A stretch of 64,000 nucleotides of DNA, taken from positions 1-64,000 of the forward strand of contig CALBDU010000084.1 of NCBI GenBank assembly GCA_937927335.1, read 5' to 3'. Origin of the DNA: an uncultured Clostridium sp. (GTDB lineage Bacteria; Bacillota; Clostridia; Clostridiales; Clostridiaceae). Positions 25,201 to 33,117 of this stretch are shown one piece after another; position 1 is the first letter of the stretch, and every line of letters starts with the position of its first letter. The translations under genes were made by a program, and so were the position numbers. The notes beneath the pieces are model-generated. The model searched no databases, was not told the origin of the DNA, and saw nothing but the letters and a program-made list of their open reading frames with translations.

Positions 25201-25971
25201 CGTATGAATATAGGTCAGGTTCTTGAGGTGCATTTAGGATGGGCTGCCAGTGAAATGGGATGGCACATAGCAACACCTGTATTTGACGGAGCAACTGAAA
25301 GCGAAATTGTTGAGTGCCTTGAAAAAGCAGGCTATAGAAGTGATGGTAAAACAGTTCTTTTTGACGGAAGGACAGGAGAACCTTTTGACAATCCTGTAAC
25401 CGTTGGATATATGTATATACTGAAGCTTGCACATCTTGTTGATGATAAGATCCATGCAAGATCCACAGGTCCATATTCACTTGTAACTCAGCAACCATTA
25501 GGCGGTAAGGCGCAGTTTGGAGGCCAAAGGTTTGGTGAGATGGAAGTTTGGGCGTTGGAAGCCTATGGAGCTGCACATACTCTTCAGGAAATATTAACTG
25601 TAAAATCAGATGACGTTGTTGGAAGGGTAAAGACCTATGAATCTATAGTTAAGGGTGAAAATATACCGGAACCGGGTGTACCGGAATCCTTCAAGGTACT
25701 TATAAAGGAACTGCAGGCATTATGTCTGGATGTAAAAGTGCTTAATGACGAAAATGAAGAAATTAAGCTTAAGGAATCTGTAGAAGACATCGATCTGGAA
25801 GTTAACATTGAAGGTACCGAGGAAGGGACCACTGTAGCTTCACCAGAAGAATACAAGGATCATGAACTTGAAGAAGAAATAGAAGAAGATATGGATCTTG
25901 ATTATGAGGATCTGACTTTGGATGATTTTCAGGATAATTTAGAGATTGATGATTTTAATGACGAACATTAA
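22270..25971 (+). CDS. rpoB: RNA polymerase beta subunit
   Basis: Catalytic subunit of 1233 aa. The rifampicin pocket reads as wild type: D492, H502 and S507 correspond to E. coli D516, H526 and S531. The KMAGRHGNKG motif that contacts the nascent RNA and the C-terminal GGQRFGEMEVWALEAYGAA segment are intact. The last 55 residues are a strongly acidic tail, longer than in E. coli and common in Firmicutes. ATG 22270 follows GGGGTGAG. It is transcribed with rpoC from the promoter at 22099. Confidence 0.98.
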   Translation: MVHPVQVGKRTRMSFSKLKEVGEMPNLIEVQLDSYHWFLKEGLQEVFEDINPIQDYTGNLNLDFVGYKLEESNVKYSVEECKERDATYAAPLKVKVRLLNKETGEVKEQEVFMGDFPLMTDQGTFIINGAERVIVSQLVRSPGVYYDVSLDKTGKKLFSSTVIPNRGAWLEYETDSNDIIYVRIDKTRKLPITILVRAMGIGTDAEIIDFFSEDERLKATIEKDNTKTREEALLEVYKRLRPGEPPTVDSAMSLIDSLFFDAKRYDLSRVGRYKFNKKLALNLRIANQISEKDIINPITGEIMVEGGKKISREKAVEIQNCGINSVDIHVDDKVIKVIGNHFVDIHKVIDFNIDDLNIKEFVHYPTLKEILDNYTDKDEIKEQIQKKIHELVPKHIIRDDIYATVSYELGLPYGIGHTDDIDHLGNRRLRSVGELLQNQFRIGLSRMERVVKERMTIQDQDAITPQVLINIRPVAAAIKEFFGSSQLSQFMDQTNPLSELTHKRRLSALGPGGLSRERAGFEVRDVHHSHYGRMCPIETPEGPNIGLINSLATYARVNEYGFIEAPYRKVDKELKRVTNEIIYMTADEEDNYLIAQANEPIDDDGHFIDNKINVRDKEDVLVVPVTEVDFMDISPRQIVSVATAMIPFLENDDASRALMGSNMQRQAVPLLKPQAPIVGTGIEYKAAVDSGVLPKSKNDGRVVYVSANEIRVKRDSDGGIDYYRLLKFKRSNQGTCINQRPIVSKDEIVKAGTVLADGPSTDLGEIALGKNIRMGFITWEGYNYEDAMLISEELVKDDVFTSIHIEEYEAEARDTKLGPEEITRDIPNVGEDALKDIDERGIIRIGAEVRSGDILVGKVTPKGETELTAEERLLRAIFGEKAREVRDTSLRVPHGEAGIIVDVKVFTRENGDELPPGVNKLVRCYIAQKRKISVGDKMAGRHGNKGVISRVLPEEDMPFLPDGRPLQICLNPLGVPSRMNIGQVLEVHLGWAASEMGWHIATPVFDGATESEIVECLEKAGYRSDGKTVLFDGRTGEPFDNPVTVGYMYILKLAHLVDDKIHARSTGPYSLVTQQPLGGKAQFGGQRFGEMEVWALEAYGAAHTLQEILTVKSDDVVGRVKTYESIVKGENIPEPGVPESFKVLIKELQALCLDVKVLNDENEEIKLKESVEDIDLEVNIEGTEEGTTVASPEEYKDHELEEEIEEDMDLDYEDLTLDDFQDNLEIDDFNDEH

Positions 25972-25991
25972 TATGAAGGGAGGATGTACCC

Positions 25992-28900
25992 TTGTTTGAA
26001 TTAAATAATTTTGATGCACTGCAAATAGGATTGGCTTCACCGGAAAAAATAAGAGAGTGGTCAAGAGGTGAGGTTAAAAAGCCTGAGACTATAAATTACA
26101 GGACTTTAAAACCTGAAAGGGACGGCCTTTTTTGTGAAAGGATTTTCGGACCAATCAAGGACTGGGAATGTCATTGCGGCAAATATAAGAGAATAAGGTA
26201 CAAAGGGATAGTTTGTGACAGATGCGGAGTTGAGGTAACAAAAGCCAAGGTAAGGCGTGAGAGAATGGGCCATATCGAGCTTGCTGCATCAGTATCACAT
26301 ATATGGTATTTTAAGGGAATTCCTTCCAGAATGGGATTAATTCTGGATATGTCACCAAGGTCTTTGGAAAAAATATTATATTTTGCTTCATATGTAGTTT
26401 TAGATCCAAAAGGCACACAGCTGTTAAAGAAGCAGATGTTAAACGAGAAAGAATACAGAGAAGCTGTGGATAAATATGGTGAAGACAGCTTTGAAGCCGG
26501 AATGGGCGCTGAATCTGTTAAAAAACTTTTGGAAGAAATTGACCTGGAGCATCTTTCAGTTGATTTGAAAGATGAATTGAAATCCAGCACAGGCCAGAAA
26601 AAGGTTAGAATTATAAGAAGGCTGGAAGTTGTTGAATCGTTCAGGAAATCCGGAAATCGTCCGGAGTGGATGATTGTTGATGTCATTCCGGTAATACCTC
26701 CAGACTTAAGACCTATGGTTCAATTAGACGGAGGAAGATTTGCCACATCAGACTTAAATGATTTATATAGAAGAGTTATTAATAGAAATAACAGATTAAA
26801 AAAGCTATTGGATTTGGGTGCTCCAGATATTATAGTAAGAAACGAAAAGAGGATGCTTCAGGAAGCTGTGGACGCCTTAATAGATAATGGCAGAAGAGGA
26901 AGACCGGTAACCGGTCCTGGAAACAGGCCATTAAAATCTCTTTCAGATATGTTGAAGGGTAAACAAGGTAGATTCAGACAGAATCTTCTTGGAAAACGTG
27001 TTGACTATTCCGGACGTTCAGTTATAGTAGTTGGACCGGAATTAAAGATGTACCAGTGTGGTCTTCCAAAGGAAATGGCCCTGGAGCTCTTTAAGCCGTT
27101 TGTAATGAAAAAGCTGGTGGAAAGCACTGTTGCACACAACATAAAGAGTGCTAAGAGAATGGTAGAAAGAGTTCAGCCTCAGGTGTGGGATGTACTTGAA
27201 GAAGTAATATCTGATCATCCAGTGCTGTTGAACCGTGCTCCGACTCTTCACAGACTAGGAATTCAAGCCTTCCAGCCTGTACTGGTTGAAGGCAGAGCTA
27301 TTAAGCTTCACCCTTTATCTTGTACAGCTTATAATGCAGACTTTGATGGTGACCAGATGGCGGTACACGTACCACTTTCTGTGGAAGCACAAGCTGAAGC
27401 AAGATTCCTTATGCTGGCTGCTCATAATATTATGAAGCCATCTGACGGTAAGCCGGTTGTAGTTCCAACTCAGGATATGGTTCTAGGTTCCTACTACCTC
27501 ACCATTGATAAAGATGGTGCCCTAGGAGAAGGAAAATATTTCTCATCTCCTGACGAAGTAATTATGGCTTATCAGCTTAAGGAATTGGATATACATGCTA
27601 AAATAAAAGTGAAAATGGCAAAGATGGTTGACGGCGAATTAAGATCAGGAATAATCGAAACCACCCCAGGCAAGATTATTTTCAATGAATCTATACCTCA
27701 GGATCTTGGCTTTATTGACAGGTCTGCTCCAGAAAATGAGTTTAAAATGGAAATAGATTTTCTGGTTACTAAAAAGAACTTAGGAAAGATAATTGATAAG
27801 TGCTATATGAAGTATGGCGCAACTGAAACATCAATTATGCTTGATAATATTAAAGCAAAGGGATATCATTACTCTACCATAGGTGCTATTACTGTTTCTA
27901 CTTCAGATATGGTTGTGCCTGCAGAAAAACAGGAACTGCTGGCTGAAGCTGAAAAGACCATTGATAAAATAGAAACCATGTATAGAAGAGGATTTATCTC
28001 TGAAGATGAAAGATATGAAAAAGTAATTGACAAATGGACCCGTACTACTGAAGTTGTAGCTGATAAGCTTATGGCAAATCTGGATAAGTTCAACCCTATA
28101 TTCATGATGGCAGACTCTGGAGCCAGAGGTTCCAAGAGTCAGATTAAACAGCTGGCAGGAATGAGGGGACTTATGGCTAACCCATCAGGTAAAATTATCG
28201 AGCTGCCAATCAAGGCTTCCTTCCGTGAAGGCTTGGACGTACTTGAGTACTTTATATCTACTCACGGAGCAAGAAAAGGTAATGCGGATACTGCACTTAA
28301 AACTGCAGACTCAGGATACCTAACAAGAAGGCTTGTTGATGTAAGCCAGGATGTTATTGTAAGGGAAGAAGACTGCGGCACTCACGAAGGCTTTGAAGTA
28401 GTAGAGATTAAAGAAGGCAATGAAATAATTGAAAGCTTGACTGAAAGACTTACTGGAAGGTATTCTTCAGAAGATATTATTGATCCGCAAACCGGTGAAA
28501 TTATAGTTTCTGCAGATACTTATATGGATTCTGACCTGGCTAAAAAAGTTGAAGATTCAGGCATAAAAAGGGTTAGAATAAGATCGGTATTTACTTGTAA
28601 ATCAAGACATGGTGTTTGTGCAAAATGCTATGGCATGAACATGGCTACAGCTCAAAAAATAAATATAGGAGAATCTGTTGGAATAGTTGCAGCTCAGAGT
28701 ATAGGTGAACCTGGAACTCAGCTTACAATGAGAACATTCCATACTGGTGGTGTTGCGGGTTCGGATATAACTCAAGGTCTTCCTAGAGTTGAAGAGCTTT
28801 TCGAAGCAAGAAAGCCAAAGGGACTTGCGATTGTTAGTGAAGTGTCGGGAACTGTAAGAATGGAAGAAACTAAGAAAAAGAGGATAATATATGTAGTTTC

Positions 28901-29516
28901 TGATTCCGGTGAAGAGTACACTTATGAAATTCCATTTGGTTCAAGAATTAAGGTTACTAATGGTGACAAAATAAATGCCGGAGATGAAATCACGGAAGGT
29001 TCTGTTAATCCACATGATATACTGAGAATCAAAGGCGTAAATGGAGTTAAGAACTACCTGCTTTCTGAAGTTCAGAAGGTTTACAGACTGCAAGGTGTTG
29101 ACATAAACGATAAACATCTTGAAGTTGTAGTAAAGCAGATGACAAGAAAAATCAAAATAGAGGATTCAGGAGATACTGAACTGCTCCCTGGAACAATGAT
29201 CGATTTATTTGATTTTGAAGAGGCAAATGAAAGGGTTAAGGGATTTGATGGAAAACCTGCAGAAGGTCGTGTTGCCCTGCTTGGTATCACAAAGGCATCA
29301 CTTGCCACAGACTCCTTCCTGTCAGCAGCATCCTTCCAGGAAACTACAAGAGTTCTTACTGATGCAGCTATAAAGGGAAAAATAGATCCATTGCTTGGAT
29401 TAAAAGAAAATGTAATTATCGGTAAACTGATACCAGCAGGAACCGGTATGACCAGGTACAGATCCATAAGAATAAGCACAGAAAATGAAACAGAAAGTGA
29501 CAATATAACTATATAA
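25992..29516 (+). CDS. rpoC: RNA polymerase beta' subunit
   Basis: Catalytic subunit of 1174 aa. The N-terminal zinc ribbon uses C60, C62, C75 and C78. The active-site loop NADFDGD (448-454) carries the three Mg-binding aspartates. The bridge helix/trigger loop region follows, and a second cysteine cluster (CKSRHGVCAKC) binds another zinc. The TTG start at 25992 is supported by GGGAGGA upstream and by the conserved FELNNFDALQIGLASPE beginning. It follows rpoB by 20 bases. A new promoter begins 5 bases after its stop. Confidence 0.98.
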   Translation: MFELNNFDALQIGLASPEKIREWSRGEVKKPETINYRTLKPERDGLFCERIFGPIKDWECHCGKYKRIRYKGIVCDRCGVEVTKAKVRRERMGHIELAASVSHIWYFKGIPSRMGLILDMSPRSLEKILYFASYVVLDPKGTQLLKKQMLNEKEYREAVDKYGEDSFEAGMGAESVKKLLEEIDLEHLSVDLKDELKSSTGQKKVRIIRRLEVVESFRKSGNRPEWMIVDVIPVIPPDLRPMVQLDGGRFATSDLNDLYRRVINRNNRLKKLLDLGAPDIIVRNEKRMLQEAVDALIDNGRRGRPVTGPGNRPLKSLSDMLKGKQGRFRQNLLGKRVDYSGRSVIVVGPELKMYQCGLPKEMALELFKPFVMKKLVESTVAHNIKSAKRMVERVQPQVWDVLEEVISDHPVLLNRAPTLHRLGIQAFQPVLVEGRAIKLHPLSCTAYNADFDGDQMAVHVPLSVEAQAEARFLMLAAHNIMKPSDGKPVVVPTQDMVLGSYYLTIDKDGALGEGKYFSSPDEVIMAYQLKELDIHAKIKVKMAKMVDGELRSGIIETTPGKIIFNESIPQDLGFIDRSAPENEFKMEIDFLVTKKNLGKIIDKCYMKYGATETSIMLDNIKAKGYHYSTIGAITVSTSDMVVPAEKQELLAEAEKTIDKIETMYRRGFISEDERYEKVIDKWTRTTEVVADKLMANLDKFNPIFMMADSGARGSKSQIKQLAGMRGLMANPSGKIIELPIKASFREGLDVLEYFISTHGARKGNADTALKTADSGYLTRRLVDVSQDVIVREEDCGTHEGFEVVEIKEGNEIIESLTERLTGRYSSEDIIDPQTGEIIVSADTYMDSDLAKKVEDSGIKRVRIRSVFTCKSRHGVCAKCYGMNMATAQKINIGESVGIVAAQSIGEPGTQLTMRTFHTGGVAGSDITQGLPRVEELFEARKPKGLAIVSEVSGTVRMEETKKKRIIYVVSDSGEEYTYEIPFGSRIKVTNGDKINAGDEITEGSVNPHDILRIKGVNGVKNYLLSEVQKVYRLQGVDINDKHLEVVVKQMTRKIKIEDSGDTELLPGTMIDLFDFEEANERVKGFDGKPAEGRVALLGITKASLATDSFLSAASFQETTRVLTDAAIKGKIDPLLGLKENVIIGKLIPAGTGMTRYRSIRISTENETESDNITI

Positions 29517-29520
29517 TTTG

Positions 29521-29549
29521 TTGACATAACTTAACTAAAATGATAAAAT
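29521..29549 (+). promoter_or_regulatory. promoter of the str operon (L7Ae-like, rpsL, rpsG, fusA, tuf)
   Basis: TTGACA (29521-29526), 17 bases, TAAAAT (29544-29549), with TGA before the -10 box, the same pattern as the rpoB promoter. No terminator is visible between rpoC and this promoter, so read-through from rpoBC is also likely. Confidence 0.85.
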
Positions 29550-29567
29550 ACTTCTGTGTGTTTACTG

Positions 29568-29591
29568 GAGACAAAGTAAAAGCTTTGTCTC
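29568..29591 (+). promoter_or_regulatory. leader hairpin before the L7Ae-like gene
   Basis: A perfect 9-bp stem (29568-29576 with 29583-29591) with a 6-base loop lies near the 5' end of the expected transcript. It has no T tract. The encoded protein belongs to a kink-turn-binding family, but I do not see a clear kink-turn here. Confidence 0.5.
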
Positions 29592-29615
29592 TACAACACT
29601 GTGGGGGGGAAAACT

Positions 29616-29858
29616 ATGATTAACAGACTGAGTGGAAGCAAAGTAGTTGGTGTTAAACAAACTGTTAAATGCATCAAAAGCGGCAAAGCTAAAACAGTAT
29701 ATGTCGCTGCAGATGCTGACGAAAAGTTCATACAGCCTGTAATTCAATTGGCACAGGAAAATTCAATTGAAGTAATCAGTGTTAGTACCATGAAGGAATT
29801 AGGCAAATTATGCGGAATCGATGTAGGTGCCGCCACATGTGCCATACTTCTGGAATAA
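29616..29858 (+). CDS. L7Ae-family ribosomal/RNA-binding protein (YbxF type)
   Basis: An 80-aa member of the L7Ae/L30e/Gadd45 fold family that binds kink-turn RNA. The conserved pattern is visible in KSGKAKTVYVAADADEKFI, the central hydrophobic strand, and LGKLCGIDVGAATCAIL. ATG 29616 lies 5 bases after the G run GGGGGGG; an in-frame codon at 29601 overlaps it. Location between rpoC and rpsL is the same as Bacillus ybxF (rplGB), a ribosome-associated protein. Its cellular role remains uncertain in the family. Confidence 0.9.
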   Translation: MINRLSGSKVVGVKQTVKCIKSGKAKTVYVAADADEKFIQPVIQLAQENSIEVISVSTMKELGKLCGIDVGAATCAILLE

Positions 29859-29936
29859 CCATGGTGAACATTATAAATATACCAAAATTGGATTTATCCA
29901 TTTTGATATTATATAAATTCAAAAGGAGGTGTAATA

Positions 29937-30314
29937 ATGCCAACTATTAATCAGTTAGTAAGAAAAGGTAGAAAATCATTGGCTACTAAGTCCACAGCAC
30001 CAGCTTTAAAGGAGTGTCCTCAAAAGAGAGGTGTTTGTACTGTAGTTAAAACTACAACACCTAAGAAGCCTAACTCAGCTTTAAGAAAAATTGCCAGAGT
30101 AAGACTTACAAACGGATATGAAGTTACAGCTTATATTCCAGGTGTAGGACATAATCTGCAGGAACACAGTGTTGTTCTTATAAGGGGAGGAAGAGTAAAA
30201 GACCTTCCAGGTGTAAGATATCACATTGTAAGAGGCGCATTGGATTCAGCAGGAGTAGCTAACAGATTGCAGTCAAGATCAAAATATGGCGCAAAGAGAC
30301 CAAAGAAAAAATAA
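29937..30314 (+). CDS. rpsL: 30S ribosomal protein S12
   Basis: Decoding-centre protein of 125 aa. The loops TTTPKKPNSALRK (40-52) and GGRVKDLPGVRYH (84-96) carry the lysines and proline whose changes give streptomycin resistance elsewhere; here they are the wild-type residues. ATG 29937 follows AAAGGAGGTG. The gene leads the core str operon; a 159-base structured gap separates it from rpsG. Confidence 0.98.
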   Translation: MPTINQLVRKGRKSLATKSTAPALKECPQKRGVCTVVKTTTPKKPNSALRKIARVRLTNGYEVTAYIPGVGHNLQEHSVVLIRGGRVKDLPGVRYHIVRGALDSAGVANRLQSRSKYGAKRPKKK

Positions 30315-30340
30315 TATTTTGATTAATTTAGTTTAAGAGT

Positions 30341-30435
30341 AGTGCTATGTCTTCAGCATTTTTATATAGATTAGATTATTATATTACTTGCAGAAGTACA
30401 GAGCGCTTTGCGGTAGTTTTTACACTGCCGAGTAC
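30341..30435 (+). promoter_or_regulatory. structured rpsL-rpsG intercistronic region
   Basis: Two folds are visible. AGTGCT (30341-30346) pairs with AGCATT (30355-30360), followed by a short T run. CGGTAGT (30411-30417) pairs with ACTGCCG (30424-30430) and is flanked by self-complementary GTAC at 30396-30399 and 30432-30435. In E. coli, S7 represses its operon by binding the S12-S7 gap; an equivalent role here is inference. Confidence 0.45.
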
Positions 30436-30473
30436 CTATGAACTTAAATTATTATGTTAAGGAGGGAAGAAAA

Positions 30474-30944
30474 GTGCCAAGAAAAGGACATATTTCAAAA
30501 AGAGATGTATTAGCAGATCCGTTATATAACAGCAAAGTAGTAACAAAGTTTATGAACAGTGTTATGGAAGACGGAAAAAAAGGTGTAGCCCAGAAAATCT
30601 GTTATGGCGCATTTGAAACAATTCAAGCTAAAACAGGTAAAGATCCTATGGAAGTTTTTGAAACAGCAATGAACAATGTAATGCCATTGCTTGAAGTAAA
30701 AGCTAGAAGAATAGGTGGAGCTACCTATCAGGTTCCTATCGAAGTTAGACCAGAAAGAAGACAGACTTTAGGAATAAGATGGATACTGACAGCAGCTCGT
30801 AAAAGAGGCGAAAAGCTTATGAAAGACAGACTTGCTGGTGAATTGATGGATGCTTCAAACAATACTGGAGCAGCTGTTAAAAAGAGAGAAGATACTCATA
30901 AGATGGCTGAAGCAAATAAGGCTTTTGCACATTATAGATATTAA
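30474..30944 (+). CDS. rpsG: 30S ribosomal protein S7
   Basis: Primary binding protein of the 16S rRNA 3' domain; organises the head of the 30S subunit. The beginning is PRKGHISKRDVLADPLYNSK, and the length is 156 aa, as usual. The start is GTG 30474, 4-8 bases after AAGGAGGGAAG; an in-frame ATG at 30438 would add twelve residues not found in S7. The beta-hairpin region with RIGGATYQVPIEVRPERR is intact. Confidence 0.96.
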   Translation: MPRKGHISKRDVLADPLYNSKVVTKFMNSVMEDGKKGVAQKICYGAFETIQAKTGKDPMEVFETAMNNVMPLLEVKARRIGGATYQVPIEVRPERRQTLGIRWILTAARKRGEKLMKDRLAGELMDASNNTGAAVKKREDTHKMAEANKAFAHYRY

Positions 30945-30950
30945 TTATAT

Positions 30951-30985
30951 ACAAAACTGTTTTGGCTTAGCCGAAACAGTTTTGT
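30951..30985 (+). promoter_or_regulatory. long hairpin between rpsG and fusA
   Basis: A 16-bp stem (30951-30966 with 30970-30985, one G-U pair) has a 3-base loop. The next bases are CCAATTTG, so there is no T tract beyond the arm. It may be an RNase III or stability element, or a weak terminator setting the ratio of fusA to rpsG. Confidence 0.6.
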
Positions 30986-31023
30986 CCAATTTGAATTCGT
31001 GCAAATTAGAGGAGGAAATATAA

Positions 31024-33087
31024 GTGGGAAGAGAATATCCATTAGAAAAATTCCGTAATATAGGAATTATGGCTCACATAGATGCTGGTAAAACCACTAC
31101 CACAGAGCGTGTTTTGTTCTATACCGGAAAGACTCATAAAATAGGGGAAGTTCATGAAGGCCAGGCTACAATGGACTGGATGGTTCAGGAACAGGAAAGA
31201 GGAATTACAATAACTTCCGCTGCTACAACTTGTAAGTGGAAAGGTCATGCAATAAACATCATAGATACACCAGGGCACGTGGATTTTACTGTGGAAGTTG
31301 AGAGATCTCTTAGAGTACTTGATGGCGCAGTAACAGTTCTGGATGCTAAGGGTGGAGTTGAACCTCAGACAGAAACTGTTTGGAGACAGGCAGACAAGTA
31401 TGGAGTTCCAAGAATGGTTTATGTAAATAAGATGGATGCTATGGGTGCTGATTTCTTAATGTGTGTAAACATGCTTAGAGACAGATTAAAAACCAATGCA
31501 GTTCCAATACAGCTTCCTATAGGAAGTGAATCAAACTTCAAAGGCATCATAGACTTAGTTAAAAATGACTCTATAATATACCAGGATGACCTTGGAAAAG
31601 AGTTCATAGAAGGACCAATTCCTGCTGAATTAGCTGAACAGGCTGATGAATACAGAAAAGCTATGATTGAATCAGTAGTTGAAGTTGATGAAGAATTAAT
31701 GATGAAGTATCTTGAAGGTGAAGAAATCACTGTAGAAGAAATTAAAGCAGCTCTTAGAAAAGGCGTTATTTCAAATGAAATAGTTCCTGTAATCTGCGGT
31801 TCATCATACAAGAACAAGGGAGTTCAGCAGATGCTTGATGCTGTTGTTGAATTCATGCCTTCACCATTGGATGTACCTGCTATAGCTGGTGTAAAAGAAG
31901 ATGGAGAAGCTGACGAAAGACCATCTGATGACAATGCACCTATGTCCGCATTGGCATTTAAGATTGCAACAGATCCATTTATCGGAAGACTTGCTTTTGC
32001 TAGAGTGTACTCAGGTATAATGAAAAGCGGTACTTATGTATTAAACTCAACAAAGGGCAAGAAAGAAAGAATAGGCAGACTTGTTAGAATGCATGCTAAC
32101 CATAAGGAAGACGTTGAAGAATTACGTGCAGGAGATTTAGGAGCTATTGTAGGTTTAAAGAGTACCACTACTGGAGATACTTTGTGTGATGAAGACAATT
32201 TTATAATTCTTGAAAAGATGGTATTCCCAGATCCTGTTATCAATATAGCAATTGAACCTAAGACTAAAGCTTCCCAGGAAAAAATGGGTATTGCTTTGGC
32301 TAAACTTGCTGAAGAAGATCCTACGTTCAGAACTTACACAGATCAGGAAACAGGTCAGACAATTATTGCAGGTATGGGAGAACTACACCTTGAAATAATC
32401 GTTGACAGACTTACAAGAGAGTTCCATGTTGAATGTAATGTTGGTAAACCTCAGGTTGCTTACAAGGAAACAATCAGAAAGCAAGTTAAAGCTGAAGGTA
32501 AGTTTGTTAGACAGTCTGGTGGACGTGGACAGTACGGTCACTGCTGGATAGAAATGATACCTAATAAGGGTGAATATGTATTTGAAAATGCCATCGTTGG
32601 AGGAGCTATTCCAAAAGAATTTATCAACCCAATAGATCAAGGAATTCAAGAAGCAGCTTTAACAGGTATTCTTGGAGGATTCCCTGTTTTAGATTTCAAA
32701 ATAAGACTTGTTGACGGATCATACCATGATGTTGACTCATCTGAAATGGCATTTAAAATTGCTGGTTCAATGGCCTTCAAAAATGCAATGGCAAAGGCAG
32801 ACCCTGTGCTTTTAGAGCCTGTAATGAAGGTTGAGGTTACAGTACCTTCCGATTATATGGGAGATGTTATTGGCGATCTCAATTCAAGAAGAGGAAGAAT
32901 TGAAGGTATGGAGCCAAGAGCAGGTGCTGAAGTTATAAGAGCATTTGTTCCTCTTTCAGAGATGTTTGGATATGCAACTGTACTTAGGTCAAGAACTCAG
33001 GGACGTGGAGTGTATGCAATGGAAACTGATCACTTTGAAGAAGTTCCAAAAAATATCCAAGAGCAAGTAATTGGAAATAAAAATTAA
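31024..33087 (+). CDS. fusA: elongation factor G
   Basis: Canonical translocase of 687 aa. Domain I has AHIDAGKT (17-24), DTPGH (81-85) with the catalytic histidine, and NKMD; domains II-V follow, ending in the domain IV loop and the C-terminal MFGYATVLRSRTQGRG segment. The GTG start at 31024 follows GAGGAGGAA. It is the true EF-G, in contrast to the paralogue at 389-2476. It lies between rpsG and tuf in the str operon. Confidence 0.98.
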   Translation: MGREYPLEKFRNIGIMAHIDAGKTTTTERVLFYTGKTHKIGEVHEGQATMDWMVQEQERGITITSAATTCKWKGHAINIIDTPGHVDFTVEVERSLRVLDGAVTVLDAKGGVEPQTETVWRQADKYGVPRMVYVNKMDAMGADFLMCVNMLRDRLKTNAVPIQLPIGSESNFKGIIDLVKNDSIIYQDDLGKEFIEGPIPAELAEQADEYRKAMIESVVEVDEELMMKYLEGEEITVEEIKAALRKGVISNEIVPVICGSSYKNKGVQQMLDAVVEFMPSPLDVPAIAGVKEDGEADERPSDDNAPMSALAFKIATDPFIGRLAFARVYSGIMKSGTYVLNSTKGKKERIGRLVRMHANHKEDVEELRAGDLGAIVGLKSTTTGDTLCDEDNFIILEKMVFPDPVINIAIEPKTKASQEKMGIALAKLAEEDPTFRTYTDQETGQTIIAGMGELHLEIIVDRLTREFHVECNVGKPQVAYKETIRKQVKAEGKFVRQSGGRGQYGHCWIEMIPNKGEYVFENAIVGGAIPKEFINPIDQGIQEAALTGILGGFPVLDFKIRLVDGSYHDVDSSEMAFKIAGSMAFKNAMAKADPVLLEPVMKVEVTVPSDYMGDVIGDLNSRRGRIEGMEPRAGAEVIRAFVPLSEMFGYATVLRSRTQGRGVYAMETDHFEEVPKNIQEQVIGNKN

Positions 33088-33117
33088 TAATAAAGCAATA
33101 TAAGGGAGGAAATAATA

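Noticed and set aside
25109..25576. 155-codon minus-strand frame opposite rpoB
   Set aside because: It lies wholly antisense to the conserved catalytic part of rpoB and has no ribosome-binding site.
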